In this document: positions 36,788 through 47,966 of the stretch, in pieces
Position numbering within the stretch: position 1 is the stretch's first letter
Layout: each line of letters opens with the position of its first letter
Source: Lunularia cruciata
Taxonomy: Eukaryota > Streptophyta > Marchantiopsida > Lunulariales > Lunulariaceae
DNA: 64,000 nucleotides
Assembly: GCA_948567375.1 (NCBI GenBank)
Contig: OX419757.1
Location: 27,956,732 to 28,020,731, forward strand
Direction of reading: 5' to 3'
Program-made: the position numbers and the translations under genes
Notes under the pieces: model-generated
Told to the model about the DNA's origin: nothing
Seen by the model: only the letters and a program-made list of their open reading frames with translations
Databases searched by the model: none

Positions 36788-37257
36788 TGTAATACCCATT
36801 TGTGCATGTGTGTGGTATTATGATCTTTAGCTTAGTATTAAAAATCCTTGAGAGATATTATTTATATAGAGATAAAGGATGGTTCTACATTAGTCATGAT
36901 TAGCTTAAGTTAGTCATAGCTAAGATAATGGATACCTTACTTTAGAGGAAGTGGAAAAGATGAGTACAAATATTTTGGATTCTAGTGTTGATTGACTTGG
37001 TATTATTTCTAGGTGTTTGGCTTTGAGGAAAGAGTTGAGAACTCTTGGGCCCGCAAGCCTTTTTGTTTTGGATTCTTCTATAGTCCAAGGATAGCCCATG
37101 TGAAGGAATCCTTGACTCAGTGGTTGGATCAAGATAAGATCACATGCTTAGTGGAATATGCCCATGTGGATGGATATTCCTTTATACTTTTTGATTTACT
37201 TGACTTTTAGCCTAGTAATTTGAGTTACTCCGGTAATTAGTAACTTTTATGCATAAC
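36788..37257 (+). repeat. Gy2a 3' LTR, truncated
   Basis: TGTAATACCCATTTGTGCATG onward matches the reverse complement of the Gy2b LTR (43978-44672) for about 470 of 695 bp. It then passes into Gy1d pol. Confidence 0.85.
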
Positions 37258-37386
37258 TATTCCCAACCTAACATATAACCATATAGGGCTAATGTCTTGT
37301 TTGTGAAGAAGAAGTATAGTACAATGCACATGTGCATTGACTTTCAGGGCCTAAATCAACAAATGGTGAAGAAAAAATACCCATTA

Positions 37387-37823
37387 TGTAAAAGACCAAA
37401 ACCGAGGAGAGAATAGGAGAATGGAAACTCACATTGGGACACTTGAATGAGGGAAAACTCCAAATGCCTAGCATGAGCTTTGGCTTTGGTATTTATAGGT
37501 AGCATACAAGGCCCTTGAGAAGCTTCTCAAGAAGCTTCCTCAAGCCGCTTTCTTAGAGTGCAAGCCAAGTTAACTAGGAAGCTTCTCAAGAAGCTTCTCA
37601 AGAAGCTTCCTTCTAGAAGCCGCCTACTTGGCGTGCAAGCTAAGCTAGTTGGAAGATTCTAGAAGCTTCCTTCTAGAAGCTACTTACTTAAGGTGCAAGC
37701 TAAGCTAACCGGGAAGCTTCCCAAGAAGCTACCTAGATACTTCCGGAATATTCTAGGCTAATTTGTCTTATGTGCTACTTTGTGAGCCTGACTTACTTTG
37801 TCGCTAAACTCCATATTGTTACA
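37387..37823 (-). repeat. Gy4 3' LTR (left)
   Basis: Plus-strand TGTAAAAGACC to ATTGTTACA. Followed on the right by TATTCCCCCGCTGC, the complement of the polypurine tract. It carries one more AAGCTTCTCAAG unit than the right LTR. Confidence 0.94.
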
Positions 37824-39142
37824 TATTCCCCCGCTGCTAGTTGGTGATGTCCTCGTTGCTAGTGAAGCTTTGAATTCTTGGATGGCCGTTTGTGCATTGT
37901 GGAGGTGAGAAAGAGGTTCCCAAGTGGCATCATGAAGGGGATACCCTTTCCAAGGACCTTGTACTCCGTATGTTGGCGACGGCCTTGTTGAATGTGGCAA
38001 CACGCAAGGATACAATCAACTTCATACTCCTCATGATCATTGATAGGGATAGGAAGAGGGGAAGGTTGGACTTGAGAGGAAAAGGAAGCGGGGTTAGGAA
38101 CAAAGGGTTTCAACTTGGAAACATGAAAGATAGGATGGATACGCATGTGACAAGGCAAGGCAAGACAATAAGCAATAGGAGAGACAATTTGGGTGATATC
38201 AAAGGGTCCTATCCAATTAGGGGCAAGTTTACAAACTTGGGTATCAAGTGGGAGAGGGAGGTTACTAGAGGATAGCATGACTTTATCATCGACTTCAAAG
38301 GTGAGATCTTGACGATGGTGGTCCGCATATTGTTTTTGGCAATTTTGAGCAACAAGGAGGTGAGACTTGGCTTGTTGGAGAGATTGGGATATAGTGGTCA
38401 AGAATGTGGAAGTATGAGGAACCTGAGATGGAGGGGGAACAAGAAGAGAATCTGGAACAAGCGGATCTTGGCCAAAATTGAGAAAGAAAGGAGTCAATCC
38501 GGTGCTTGCCTGTTTGGAATTGTTGTGGGCAAATTTGGCAGCGGCAAGACATTCATCTTAATTGGTATGGTGGACATTGACAAAGGCACGCAACATATCC
38601 TCCAATGTACGATTTGCACGTTTGGTTTGTCCATCATTTTGAGGATGATAGGCCGTGGACAAAGCAAGCTTGGTGCCGAGTATCTGAAAGAGTGCTTGCC
38701 AAAACTTCTTGGTAAAGCAAGGATCACGGTCGAAGATGAGTACGCGTGGCATTCCATGATGCTTGAAGACATTGTCAAAGTAGATTTGCACTAAGGTTGG
38801 AGCATCCACGGTATCACAGGTTGGTGCCAAGTGGATTTGCTTACTAAGCTTATCCACAAACACCACGATGGCGGTGTGTCCTTGTTTTGTCTTTGGCAAG
38901 GATGTGATGAGATCCAAGCTCACATGCTCCCAACGAGCTGATGGAACGGCAAGCAGTTGAAGGAGTCCACCCGGCTTCTGGTTGCTGGCCTTGTTACGTT
39001 GGCAGCTCTTACACGATTGGACAAATTCTTGAACATCCCATGTCATGTTGGGCCACCACCATTGACATTGGAGGGTACCCAAGGTCTTGTCCACACCCAT
39101 GTGACCAGCAATGGGTAAATCATGGGCTTCTTGAAGGCGCAC
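37824..39142 (-). pseudogene. Gy4 integrase and chromodomain
   Basis: HHCC finger (HDLPIAGHMGVDKTL ... CKSCQRNK), LDLITSLPK, FDRDPCF and then GQTKRANRTLE, with Lys in place of the catalytic Glu. ORF 37859-38497 has the GPF region and HPIFHVSKLKPF. The chromodomain (EEYEVDCIL, HTEY, then WKGYPLHDATWEP) is crossed by a frameshift near 37920. Confidence 0.9.
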
Positions 39143-39145
39143 AAG

Positions 39146-39856
39146 TCAAAGATCACCTTTGGCTAGAACATAGATCCGGTCCACATGGAATAGAAGGCCT
39201 TCCTTGAAGGAGAAGGTTTTGTACTCCTTGTCACCTATTGTTAGCTGACCATGTACCATTTGGAAGAAGGGATCTTGCTGTAGAGCTAACCAAAACTCGT
39301 TATCAATCTTGGGATCAATTGACACCATCGTAATTGTTGCCGTGATGAGAGGAAGAGACTTCAAATCAGGTCGTCGTGATAGAGCATCAAGGATGACATG
39401 GAACCGACCTGGTTTGTACTCAAGTTTGATGTTGAAAAATTGGAGTTGCTCTTCCCATTGATGATGTTGACTCTTCATGTGCTCTAGGTGTAAGGTCTGT
39501 AACAATGGCTTGTGATCAGTTTGCATGATCACTTGTTTCCCCAAGAGATAATGCCTCCATACCTTGGTGGCATATACTATTTGTTCCTTCTTTGGAACAA
39601 ATAGTATCGGTGCTCCCCATGGAGAGGTACTATGTCATATGAAATCCTTCTCCAACAACTCTGTAAGTGTTGTTTGCAACTCCTCCAACTCCTTTGGTGA
39701 GAGCCGATAGATTGGTCTACTCACTGGAGTACTCCCTGGCAATAACTTGATCTTGAAGGGCATACCTTTATCAAAGGGTAATCCCTTTGGCAGATCATCC
39801 GGAAACACATCTGCAAACTCCTGAACTATCCAATCAACCGTTGCTTGATGCGGCAC
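39146..39856 (-). pseudogene. Gy4 RT/RNase H with core deleted
   Basis: The RT start ([41 protein letters not shown]) passes within a few bases to the end of RNase H (QIVYATKVWRHYLLG, MQTDHKPLLQTL). About 1 kb with the palm, the -DD- motif and the RNase H catalytic start is missing. The joint at 39574-39607 is a 14-bp perfect inverted repeat with a 6-base loop. Confidence 0.9.
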
Positions 39857-40445
39857 CTAGCCCTCCTCAGATTGTTCTTGTGCAATCGGCTTGATCCACA
39901 CCACGAATATAGACTTATCTTCCTCCAAAGCTTGCTCTATGGCTGCTTCATTAACAAACTTCCCTTCTAGGGACTCATCTCTCTTCCAAGCTTGCTCCAT
40001 GGTTGCCTTCTTGGCAAACTTTCCATCTTGGGACTCATCTCCCTTCCAGATTTGCTCTATGGCTACCTTCTCAACAAACTTCCCATCTTGGGACTGACTA
40101 TTCTTAGGTGTCTTACTCAGAAGTGCCAAACAACCTAATCGGAAATTCCTACCTTGGTGTTGTACTTGAATTTGACGTCGGGTCCAATCAAATTGAACCT
40201 TATGACATTCAAGCCAAGGTAGACCCAGAATGATATCATAGTGTAGAGGTGCCACTACAAACCTCATACACTCCAAATACTCCTTCCCAATTTTGAATGT
40301 AACAAGATGCAAGGTGCAGAATGCATAACCTTTTCTACCATCCACCATCATCAAACTAATTCCAATCACTGGCTTGATAGGAATACCCAATTCCTTTGCT
40401 ACTTGCATAGATATGCAATTCTTTGAACTTCCAAAATCAACCAAA
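39857..40445 (-). pseudogene. Gy4 protease with 20-residue tandem repeats
   Basis: VDFGSSKNCISMQVAKELG (D-F-G-S at the active site, D-S-G usual) and DIILGLPWLECH. After the protease come three 20-residue copies beginning SQDGKF, SQDGKF and SLEGKF, encoded by 60-bp units. Confidence 0.85.
39911..40090 (-). repeat. 3 x 60-bp tandem repeat in Gy4 pol
   Basis: Three 60-bp units in phase with the codons, at about 39911-39970, 39971-40030 and 40031-40090. Shared cores are CTTGCTC-AT-GG, ACAAACTTCC and GGGACTCATCT. Confidence 0.85.
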
Positions 40446-40568
40446 ATCCTACAACTCTAATTAGATATCATACCTTGCAAGTGAAGCAAACTTGCATAGG
40501 TTGAGCCCTCAATCCCATTGGAACTAATCAAGCTCCCAGTAGGCGGCTCAAAATCTCCTATTGGGATT

Positions 40569-41488
40569 TTTTGTTTCCTTGATCATTCTATTCCACAAAC
40601 TCCATCTGGGCAACTTGTTGAGGTCGCCCATTCCTAAGTGGACATTCAGCAATGCGATATCCAACTTGGCGACAATAAAAGCAACCTCCATTTTGTTGTA
40701 ATCTTTCTCTATCTGCTTTGCCAAATGGTCTTTGTTGGATGACATCAATCTCCATTGGTACCGGTTCTTCCACTCGTGGTACTGGTAGGTTTTGTGTAGG
40801 TCGAGGTCGAGACCAAGTTGTCACAACTAAGGAATCAAAATGCTCAGCCAATTGCATGGCTTCTTCTACGTTCTGTGGCTCTCGCATGGTCACCTCCAAT
40901 CTGGTTTGTGACTTCAATCCTTGCACAAATCGATCCAGAACTTCACCTTCTTGGATATCTAGAATTTGCATGATGATATTCTGAAATTGTGTGATATAAC
41001 GTCTCATTGAGCCAATCTGCCTCAACTCCGCCAATTTATCTTGTGCAGCTCAGGTGGCATTTATAGTATGAAATCGACCAAGTATTGCATCCTTGAATTC
41101 TGCCTATGTCAAAATCAGTGTAACAATTTGTCATTTAGCTCTTTCTACTCAAAATTGCCACCAAAGTTTTGCAATGCCATCCAACTGGCTAGAAGCCAAG
41201 AGAATTTGTTTCCGCTTGTCTTGAAGATTGGTGGTTTCAAAGTAACGTTCACAGTCAAACACAAAATTCTCCACTGTGCTTGGAAGATTCTTGCCTTCAA
41301 ACACCTTGGGTTTCAGAAATTGAATGCGATCTTCTTCATCTCAAATTGGCTTTGTCTATTTGTTCTCATCATTGTTGGTCTCGTTCATCCAACAATCAAG
41401 TAAGATGCTAGATTTGTTGTTGCATTGCAAGGATAACATCCGATATTGCCGCCATCGCTACTACTCTATTCCACTACCCTCAATTTAT
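40569..41488 (-). pseudogene. Gy4 gag
   Basis: The C-terminal half is open at 40588-41034 (IGSMRRYITQFQNIIMQ, DRFVQGLKSQTRLEV). The zinc knuckle CFYCRQVGYRIAEC has Tyr where the metal-binding His belongs. The N-terminal half (about 41035-41460, MAAISDVILAMQQQI onward) has frameshifts and stops. Confidence 0.85.
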
Positions 41489-41704
41489 CTAGTTGATTAA
41501 CACATAAATACAACACGTCCACCATTCTCTATAAGTTACAACTGGAAGTATCAAGGGTTCCTTTGACACGGTGATCATATGTAGAAAATCTTGCCCAAAG
41601 CGTGAGGTGATGAATTGTGTGAAAGGATGCTTTGGTAATATCTGGACATGAAAGTCCCAATGGTTTGGCGGAAGTGGATTTGGTGGTCCATAAATTCCAT
41701 CCAT
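41489..41704 (-). CDS. Gy4 leader ORF (71 aa)
   Basis: Uninterrupted ORF starting 10 bases after the primer-binding site: MDGIYGPPNPLPPNHWDFH ... SRFGQDF ... PLILPVVTYREWWTCCIYVL and TAG. It aligns with Gy1 leader ORF-a in its start (MD...G...P.P), FG-x-x-F, P-x-IL-x-VV-x-Y-x-REW and IYhL end. Unknown function. Confidence 0.6.
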   Translation of the reverse strand: MDGIYGPPNPLPPNHWDFHVQILPKHPFTQFITSRFGQDFLHMITVSKEPLILPVVTYREWWTCCIYVLIN

Positions 41705-41713
41705 CCCATTCCT

Positions 41714-41725
41714 GCTCTGATACCA
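41714..41725 (-). other. Gy4 primer-binding site (initiator tRNA-Met)
   Basis: TGGTATCAGAGC on the minus strand, one base inside the 5' LTR. Confidence 0.93.
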
Positions 41726-41828
41726 ATGTAAAAGACCAAAACCGAGGAGAGAAATAGGAGAATAGAAACTCACATTGGGACACTTGAATGAAGGAAAACT
41801 CCAAATGCCTAGCATGAGCTTTGGCTTT

Positions 41829-41839
41829 GGTATTTATAG
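41829..41839 (-). promoter_or_regulatory. Gy4 5' LTR TATA box
   Basis: CTATAAATACC on the minus strand; the left LTR has it at about 37488-37498. It lies directly downstream of the GAAnnTTC array. Confidence 0.75.
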
Positions 41840-41859
41840 GTAGCATACAAGGCCCTTAA

Positions 41860-42065
41860 GAAGCTTCTCAAGAAGCTTCCTCAAGCCGCTTTCTTAGAGT
41901 GCAAGCCAAGTTAACTAGGAAGCTTCTCAAGAAGCTTCCTTCTAGAAGCCGCCTACTTGGCATGCAAGCTAAGCTAGTTGGAAGGTTCTAGAAGCTTCCT
42001 TCTAGAAGCTACTTACTTAAGGTGCAAGCTAAGCTAACCGGGAAGCTTCCCAAGAAGCTTCCTAG
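41860..42065 (-). promoter_or_regulatory. Heat-shock-element-like array in Gy4 U3
   Basis: At least eight GAAnnTTC dimers. At 41980-41999 four alternating 5-bp units are in perfect phase (gGAAg gTTCt aGAAg cTTCc). The left LTR has the same four-unit site at 37651-37670. HSF trimers bind three or more alternating nGAAn units. The nearest dimers (41860-41867, 41872-41879) lie some 20-40 bp upstream of the TATA box. Confidence 0.65.
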
Positions 42066-43977
42066 ATACTTCCGGAATATTCTAGGCTAATTTGTCTTAT
42101 GTGCTACTTTGTGAGCCTGACTTACTTTGTCACTAAACTCCATATTGTTACACATTACCTTGCATGGATGATCTATTTGATCAACTTGATAGGGCAAAAT
42201 ATTTCACCAAACTTGATTTTTGTAGTGGTTACAACCAAATCAAGATTGTGGAGGAATAAATACACAAAATTTCCTTTTGAACAAGGTATAATCACTTTGA
42301 GTACCTAATTATACCGTTTGGCCTCACCAATGCACTAGCCACTTTTATGCTTTTGATGAATGACATATTTTTTCCATACTTGGATAACTCTTTTATCATT
42401 TTCCTTGATCACATCTTAGTCTATAGTAGGACAAATGAAGAGCACAAGCAACATATATGAGCAGTTCACAAATTCTACAATTATAACCAATTCTATGCCA
42501 AAGTCTCACAATGTGAGTTTTGAAAATCTATAGTAGATTACTTGGGCATAGAGTAAGTGAAAAAGGTATCAAAGTGTTAATAAATAAAATAGAGATCATA
42601 AAAAAATGGGGTGCTCTAGAAGTTTAGACTCAATCCAAGAGTTTCTTGGGATTGAGAGGGTTCTATCATCAATTTGTCAAGGACTTCTCCAAGGTTGTAC
42701 AACCTCTAACTACACTACTTTGCAAGGGAAAGAAGTGGATGTTAGGAACCACACATGAATTGGCATTTCAAGAATTGAAAGATGCATTACTACATGCACC
42801 AATTTTGAAATGGTATGACCTAACATGTCTATCAAATTAGCTATAGATGCATCAAGCATTGTGATAGGAGCAAACCTACAACATGAATAGAATAATGGAT
42901 AACACCTAGTTGTGTATTTCTCTCAAAATTTTTTATCTATAGAGTGCAATTATCATACCACCAAACAAGAAGAGTTAGCTATTATCCTTGCAACCAAGCA
43001 TTGGAAGCATTATCTTGGTGACATTTGTAGTGGAGACAAACCATAAACTTCTAGTCTACCTTGAGACACAAAAAGATCAATTGTGTCAATAGATTGGAGA
43101 CAATAGTTCATCATGACAATCACATATATGGAAGGCAAGAAGTAACTTATAGATGCATTCAACCTAATGCCTATGGCAAACAATTTGGTGGTAGAGGTCA
43201 AGTTGAACCAATAATTTTGGCCAAGGATTTGTACTAATATGAATACTAACCCATAGATTGTAGGAGCTCAATTATCCAAAGGCGTAACCAATACCTAAGG
43301 ATTCACCTTTTTTGATGGCAAGTTATGGATCCTAGATGCCCTAGACCTAAGAACTACCATCCTAGCACAATGTCATAGTTTCACCATTATAGGTCAAATT
43401 GGAGTAGACAAGACCTTAGATGCAATCAAATACCAGTACTATTGGCCCAAGATGAGCAACAATGTGACGGAGTATCTTCAAAGATGCTTATTTTGTCAAC
43501 AAAATAAAGCCTCTAATCAAGCTCCCACAAGACTACTTCAATTTCTCATAATATTGGGAGCATGTTAACATGGATCTGGTTGTGAATTGTTCAAGACCAC
43601 CTCACGGTTTGACTCCATTGTAGTCTTTGTAGACCAACTCAACAAATGATTCATGTGTGTCCTACAACCAAGGACGTGGATGCTCCATAATTAGCTCCAT
43701 TCTACTTAGTTGTAGTATTTTCTCACCATGGCATGTCTCAAGTGCTCACCATAGATCGGAGCACTCAATTCATTAGTTTGTTTTGGAGAATAATCTTTAG
43801 CATCTTCAAAACCAAACTTGCCATGTCCATGGCATACCATTGACAAACCAATGGATAAATGGATAAATAGAGTGGGCCAATCATACTATCAAGGACATGC
43901 TCTAGGGCTTCACCTTAGAGGAGCAAGAAAGGTGAGATACCTTACTTTACTTGAGAGATGTTATAGATGATGGTATG

Positions 43978-44672
43978 TGAGCCGGCCTATCTCTCACTCA
44001 AGATGAACCTCTGATGGTTATTATGGCTGCGCACCATGTACTAAAAGGACAAAGAACCCCAACTCCATCATACTCCTCCAAGGCTAACACTCCAAGACTC
44101 AAGACACTGCTCACTAAAGAACTCAATGAGAGAGAGATAGCTGCAAATGAAAGGATGATGAGTACCTCCTCACCCCTATTTTATATACTTGTGAAATAGT
44201 TACATACCAAACTTACTAATTACTGAATTAACTCAAGTTACTAGGCTCAAAGTCAAGTAAAGTCAAAAATTATAAAGGAATATCCATCCACATGGGCATA
44301 TTCCACTAAGCATGTGATCTTATCTTGACCTAACCACTAATTCAAGGATTCCTTCATATAGGCTATCCGTGGACTACAAAAGAATTCAAAACAAAAAGGC
44401 TTGCAAGCCCAAGAGTTCTCAACTCTTTCCTCAAAGCCAAACACCTAGGAATAATACCAAGTCAATACACTAGAATCCAAAATATAATAGTGGTGCTCAT
44501 CTTTTCCACTTTCTCTAAAGTAAGGTTCCCTCTATCTTAGCTATGACTAAATCTAGCTAATCATGACTAATGTAGAATAATCCTTTATCTCTATATAAAT
44601 TATATCTCTCAAATACTTGTAATACCAAGCTAAATATCACAATACCACACACATGCACAAATGGGTGTTACA
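43978..44672 (-). repeat. Gy2b 3' LTR (695 bp)
   Basis: On the plus strand TGAGCCGGCCTATC ... GGTGTTACA. Partial copies are at 36788-37257 (reverse) and 55522-55833. Confidence 0.85.
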
Positions 44673-47127
44673 TTTAGCCCCGGACTAAGTTTTCATTTTG
44701 TTCTTAAAGTGAAGGTCTCTCTACCTTCTATGATATATCTTCAACTTATCATGGTTAATCCTATCAAAGTGTCTTCCTCCCAAATCTTTGAGATCATATG
44801 TATAATTGCTCCACACCTTCTCCACTATGAAAGGTCCAAAGTACTAAGGCAAAAACTTCTTTTGCACTCTCTTGAATCGAATGGAATCAAACAACATTAC
44901 CCAATCACCTTCTTTGAAAGGCTCCACCTTCTTCTTTCCTTGCCTCTTGTCATAGCTCTTATTTTGTTTTCTTTAGGCTTGCTCCACTCAAACCATAGCA
45001 ATTGCTCTTGCCTCTTCCAATTCCATGAGTTGATCCTTCCTTGACTTCCTTGACCTCCTTCTGCTTTCTTCAATCTCATATGAATGCTTTAGAAGGTAGG
45101 AAGATCAAAGTGAATGGGTAAGGTAGACTTAATACCATATACCAATTGAAATGGAGAATATCTGGTGCAAGTCTTCATGGTTATCCTATACTCCCACAAA
45201 TTGCATGAATCCTCTTGTCCCAATGATGTTTAGCCTCCTCCATTTTTGCATCTTTGGCCAACATCATGCACAAGGTCTGATTGGTTCTCTCTGCCAAGCC
45301 ATTGGAATTTGGCTAATAGGATGTAGTTACTCTATGGTGATAGAGAAATGTCATAGCATGGCTATAGTGATGCTTCTTGTAAACTCTCCTCCTCAATCAA
45401 AAACCAACTCCAAAGGGCATCCAAACCTAGTGATATGTGTTCATAAAGAAATCTACCAATTGCATCTTCATTCTTGTCCCTCAATGGTCTAGCTTCAACC
45501 CACTTGGTAAGGTAATCAATAACTACCACAATGTACCAATTGTTCCTTGGGATTCTATTAAGAAGACCTACTTTTCTATTCCCCACTTCTCAAAAGGTCT
45601 TTGCGATAAAATTGATCTAAGTGGTGGAGTGGAAGTAGATTTTCTAGCAAAGCTTGACAAACATGACGAGTTTTGCAATAATCAAGATAATCTTTGAAAA
45701 TCCCTCTCCAATGGTAACTTGCATCTAAGATCTTGAAAGCAATCACCTTTCTTGCAAAGTGTCTTCCACACACTAAACCTTCATGAAACTCCTTTATGAG
45801 TAGGATAAACTCTTCCTTACCCATTTCTCTTTGAAGTAGACCATCTTCTCCTTGGTGAAAAAGAATATCCTCCACCATTGTGTAAGGTCTAGATCTTGCT
45901 GCAAAGGCCTTCCTCTCCCTAGCATGCATCCCTTCTGGATAGTTACCTCTTATCACAAAATCCACAATCTCCTTGTACTCCATTAGAACCTCTTGAGTGA
46001 CTAAGATTGTCATGAGCTCCTCATCCGGGAAGGAATCATCCATTGGCTCATCTCCATCAGGATCATAGCTCCTAAATAACAAATCAGCATTTGCATGTTT
46101 CTTTCTTGGCCTATCCTCAATAGTGTAGTCATACTCAGATAAGAGTATCATCCACCTTGCTAGTCTCCCTTCAACGTTAGGCCTGTTGAAGATGTATTTC
46201 AAAGCCTTGTGATTCGTGACAGTGGTGGCTTTCCCTCCAATCAAGTAGTGTCTAAACTTCTTGAGACCAAAGATCACCGTCAACTCTTCTCTCTCCATGA
46301 TAGAGTAGTTCTTTTTTGTTGAAACCATCTGCCTACTAGCATAAGCTATTGGATGATCATGCCCATCTTGGTCTAATTGACTAAGATTGCATCCTATAGC
46401 TACATTAGAAGCATTAGTGTAGAGGATGAAAGGCTCACTGCAATCAGGTTTAGCAAGAATTGGAGCTACAACAAGGGATTGCTTGAGCTCCTCAAAAGCT
46501 TTGAGAGCCTCTTTGTCTTCCAAAATCACCATGTAATCTACACCCTTCTTCATGTAGATGGTCAATGCATAAGCCTTGTTGGAAAATGAGAAGATGAACC
46601 TTCTATAGTACCCAACCATCCCCAGGAATTAATGTAACTTTGTCAAGCTTGAAGGGAATGGAAGGTCTGAGATTTTCCTCATCTTCTCAGGATCAATTGC
46701 TATTCCATCCTTGGAGATAATGTACCCCAAAAGTAGATCTTCTTCACATCTAAAAATGCACTCCTCCAGGTTGAGTGATGCGTTTGCCTCATCCAAGCAT
46801 TGCAAGACCTTGATAAGGTGCCCAAAGTGCTCCTCCTTGCTCTTATAGACACAAAAGTCATCAATGAAGTCTCTCACAAATTTCCCAATGAAAGGTTCAA
46901 ATAACTTGTTCATGAACTGTTGGAATGTGGCTAGAGCATTGCAAAGCCCAAAAGGCATGACTTTGAAAGCATAATTTCTCCAAGGTATGGTGAATATGGT
47001 GAGTTGTTGATGCTCTAATGCAATCTTGATTTGATTATATCCACTATAACGATCTCTAAAACTATACCTCTCATGATTTGCAACCTCCTCCAAGATCTCA
47101 TCAATGAATGGCAATAGGTAGTTTTCA
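44673..47127 (-). pseudogene. Gy2b RT-RNase H-integrase
   Basis: RT 46629-47127 with FKVMPFGLCNA and an intact FIDDFCVY. ORF 45576-46619 covers the RT thumb and RNase H (YTNASNVAIG and TNHKALKY, both Asp to Asn) to the integrase finger. The integrase core lies at 45362-45586 (VVIDYLTKWVEARPL), and EPFKEGDWVMLF near 44910 marks the C-terminus. It is the best guide to the Gy2a sequence interrupted by CC-B. Confidence 0.9.
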
Positions 47128-47780
47128 TGCATATATACATTGCTACACAACATACATCACTGCCAACATCATACACAATAGAAGCACAACTCACACATAA
47201 GTCATACATAAACTCTAAAGTGCCACAATAATCAAAGCGTTTACAACTCGAATCAATCAAACTCAGATCAATACTTGATCTGATCCTCAACAAGTTGCTA
47301 ACAATTGGGCACTGATTACAGTCAAGTCACATCCACTCTAGCTAAGAGACTCCAGGTGATGCTCACTGGCTTTTTGTCCACTCTAGCCAGGAACTCAAAG
47401 ACTCAACATCAAAGAAGTGGCTCTCTGGAGCTACACTTCTAGGGTATACTCCTGATTTTGACCTAGGTCTCATCCCAATGGTCCCGCTGATGGCACACCC
47501 AATGGCATGGATGGTGCAAGTGACTATAGGCCCCACTATGAAGTCAATACCCTAAACACAAAATCTGACCGTCAGAAAGTAGTCTATGAGTAACTGCCAA
47601 AATGCTTCTAACTACTAACATCGGAACTCCAGTGTCCAAGCAATCTAGATGTGACACTACAAATGGCGTGACCTCTATTGTGTGTATATACATCGCTACA
47701 CAACATACATTGCTGTCAACATCATACACAATAGAAGCACAACTCACACATAAGTCATACATAAACTCTAAAGTGCCACA
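47128..47780 (-). repeat. Gy3a 3' LTR (653 bp) with 100-bp end repeats
   Basis: On the plus strand TGCATATATACATTGC ... AAGTGCCACA. The terminal segments 47128-47227 and 47681-47780 are near-identical direct repeats. ATTCCCCCCTAGTTGG after 47780 is the complement of the polypurine tract. Confidence 0.75.
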
Positions 47781-47966
47781 ATTCCCCCCTAGTTGGCAGT
47801 TAGGTCCCTCTAACTCTAGATAGCCATCTACTCCAAGTATATGGTATACCCTATGATGGGCAAAGATCATGAGGCCGAGTTCTATGGAGCTCCATCGTTA
47901 GTTGCATGTCTGCAATCTATACCATATAAAGAATGAACTAGCTATAGGCATCTAGGAGAGTCAAGT

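Larger units (their letters stand above)
30096..37257 (+). mobile_element. Gy2a: gypsy element fragment split by CC-B
   Basis: RT-RNase H (30096-31735) and integrase (35539-36742) are separated by the CC-B insertion. A 3' LTR starts at 36788 (TGTAATACCCATTTGTGC) but is cut near 37257. The 5' LTR, gag and protease are missing. No chromodomain is seen in this family. Confidence 0.87.
37387..42152 (-). mobile_element. Gy4: young chromodomain gypsy element with internal RT deletion
   Basis: Target duplication CATTA (37382-37386 and 42153-42157) inside Gy1d. LTRs are 437 bp (left, 3') and 426 bp (right, 5'), differing at about eight bases and one 12-bp repeat unit. The tRNA-Met primer site is at 41714-41725. 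Order on the minus strand: leader ORF, gag, protease, start of RT, deletion, end of RNase H, integrase, chromodomain. Non-autonomous. Confidence 0.94.
41727..42152 (-). repeat. Gy4 5' LTR (right)
   Basis: 426 bp. Transcribed to the left: U3 with many GAAnnTTC modules (42070-41860), TATA box, then R/U5 ending TTTTACA at 41727. Confidence 0.94.
37258..43977 (+). mobile_element. Gy1d: badly decayed Gy1 pol, split by Gy4
   Basis: Left part 37258-37386 (CATATAACCATATAGGGC; VKKKYSTMHMCIDFQGLNQQ). It resumes at 42158 with ACCTTGCATGGATGATCT and runs through RT, RNase H and integrase relics ([37 protein letters not shown]) to 43977. Stops and indels throughout. Cut on the left by Gy2a and on the right by Gy2b. 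Confidence 0.88.
43978..47127 (-). mobile_element. Gy2b: 3' half of a Gy2 element
   Basis: 3' LTR 43978-44672 and pol 44673-47127. The RT is cut in the block before LLPFIDEILEE, where Gy3a begins. Inserted in Gy1d on the left. Confidence 0.9.

Noticed and set aside
37510..37740. LTR hairpins of Gy4 as a separate MITE
   Set aside because: The AAGCTTCT palindromes lie wholly within both LTRs at matching places and have no own target duplication.
38309..38794. Plus-strand 161-codon ORF with a GSGKTFILIG stretch resembling a P-loop
   Set aside because: It is the antisense of the Gy4 integrase core and finger; the P-loop likeness is chance.
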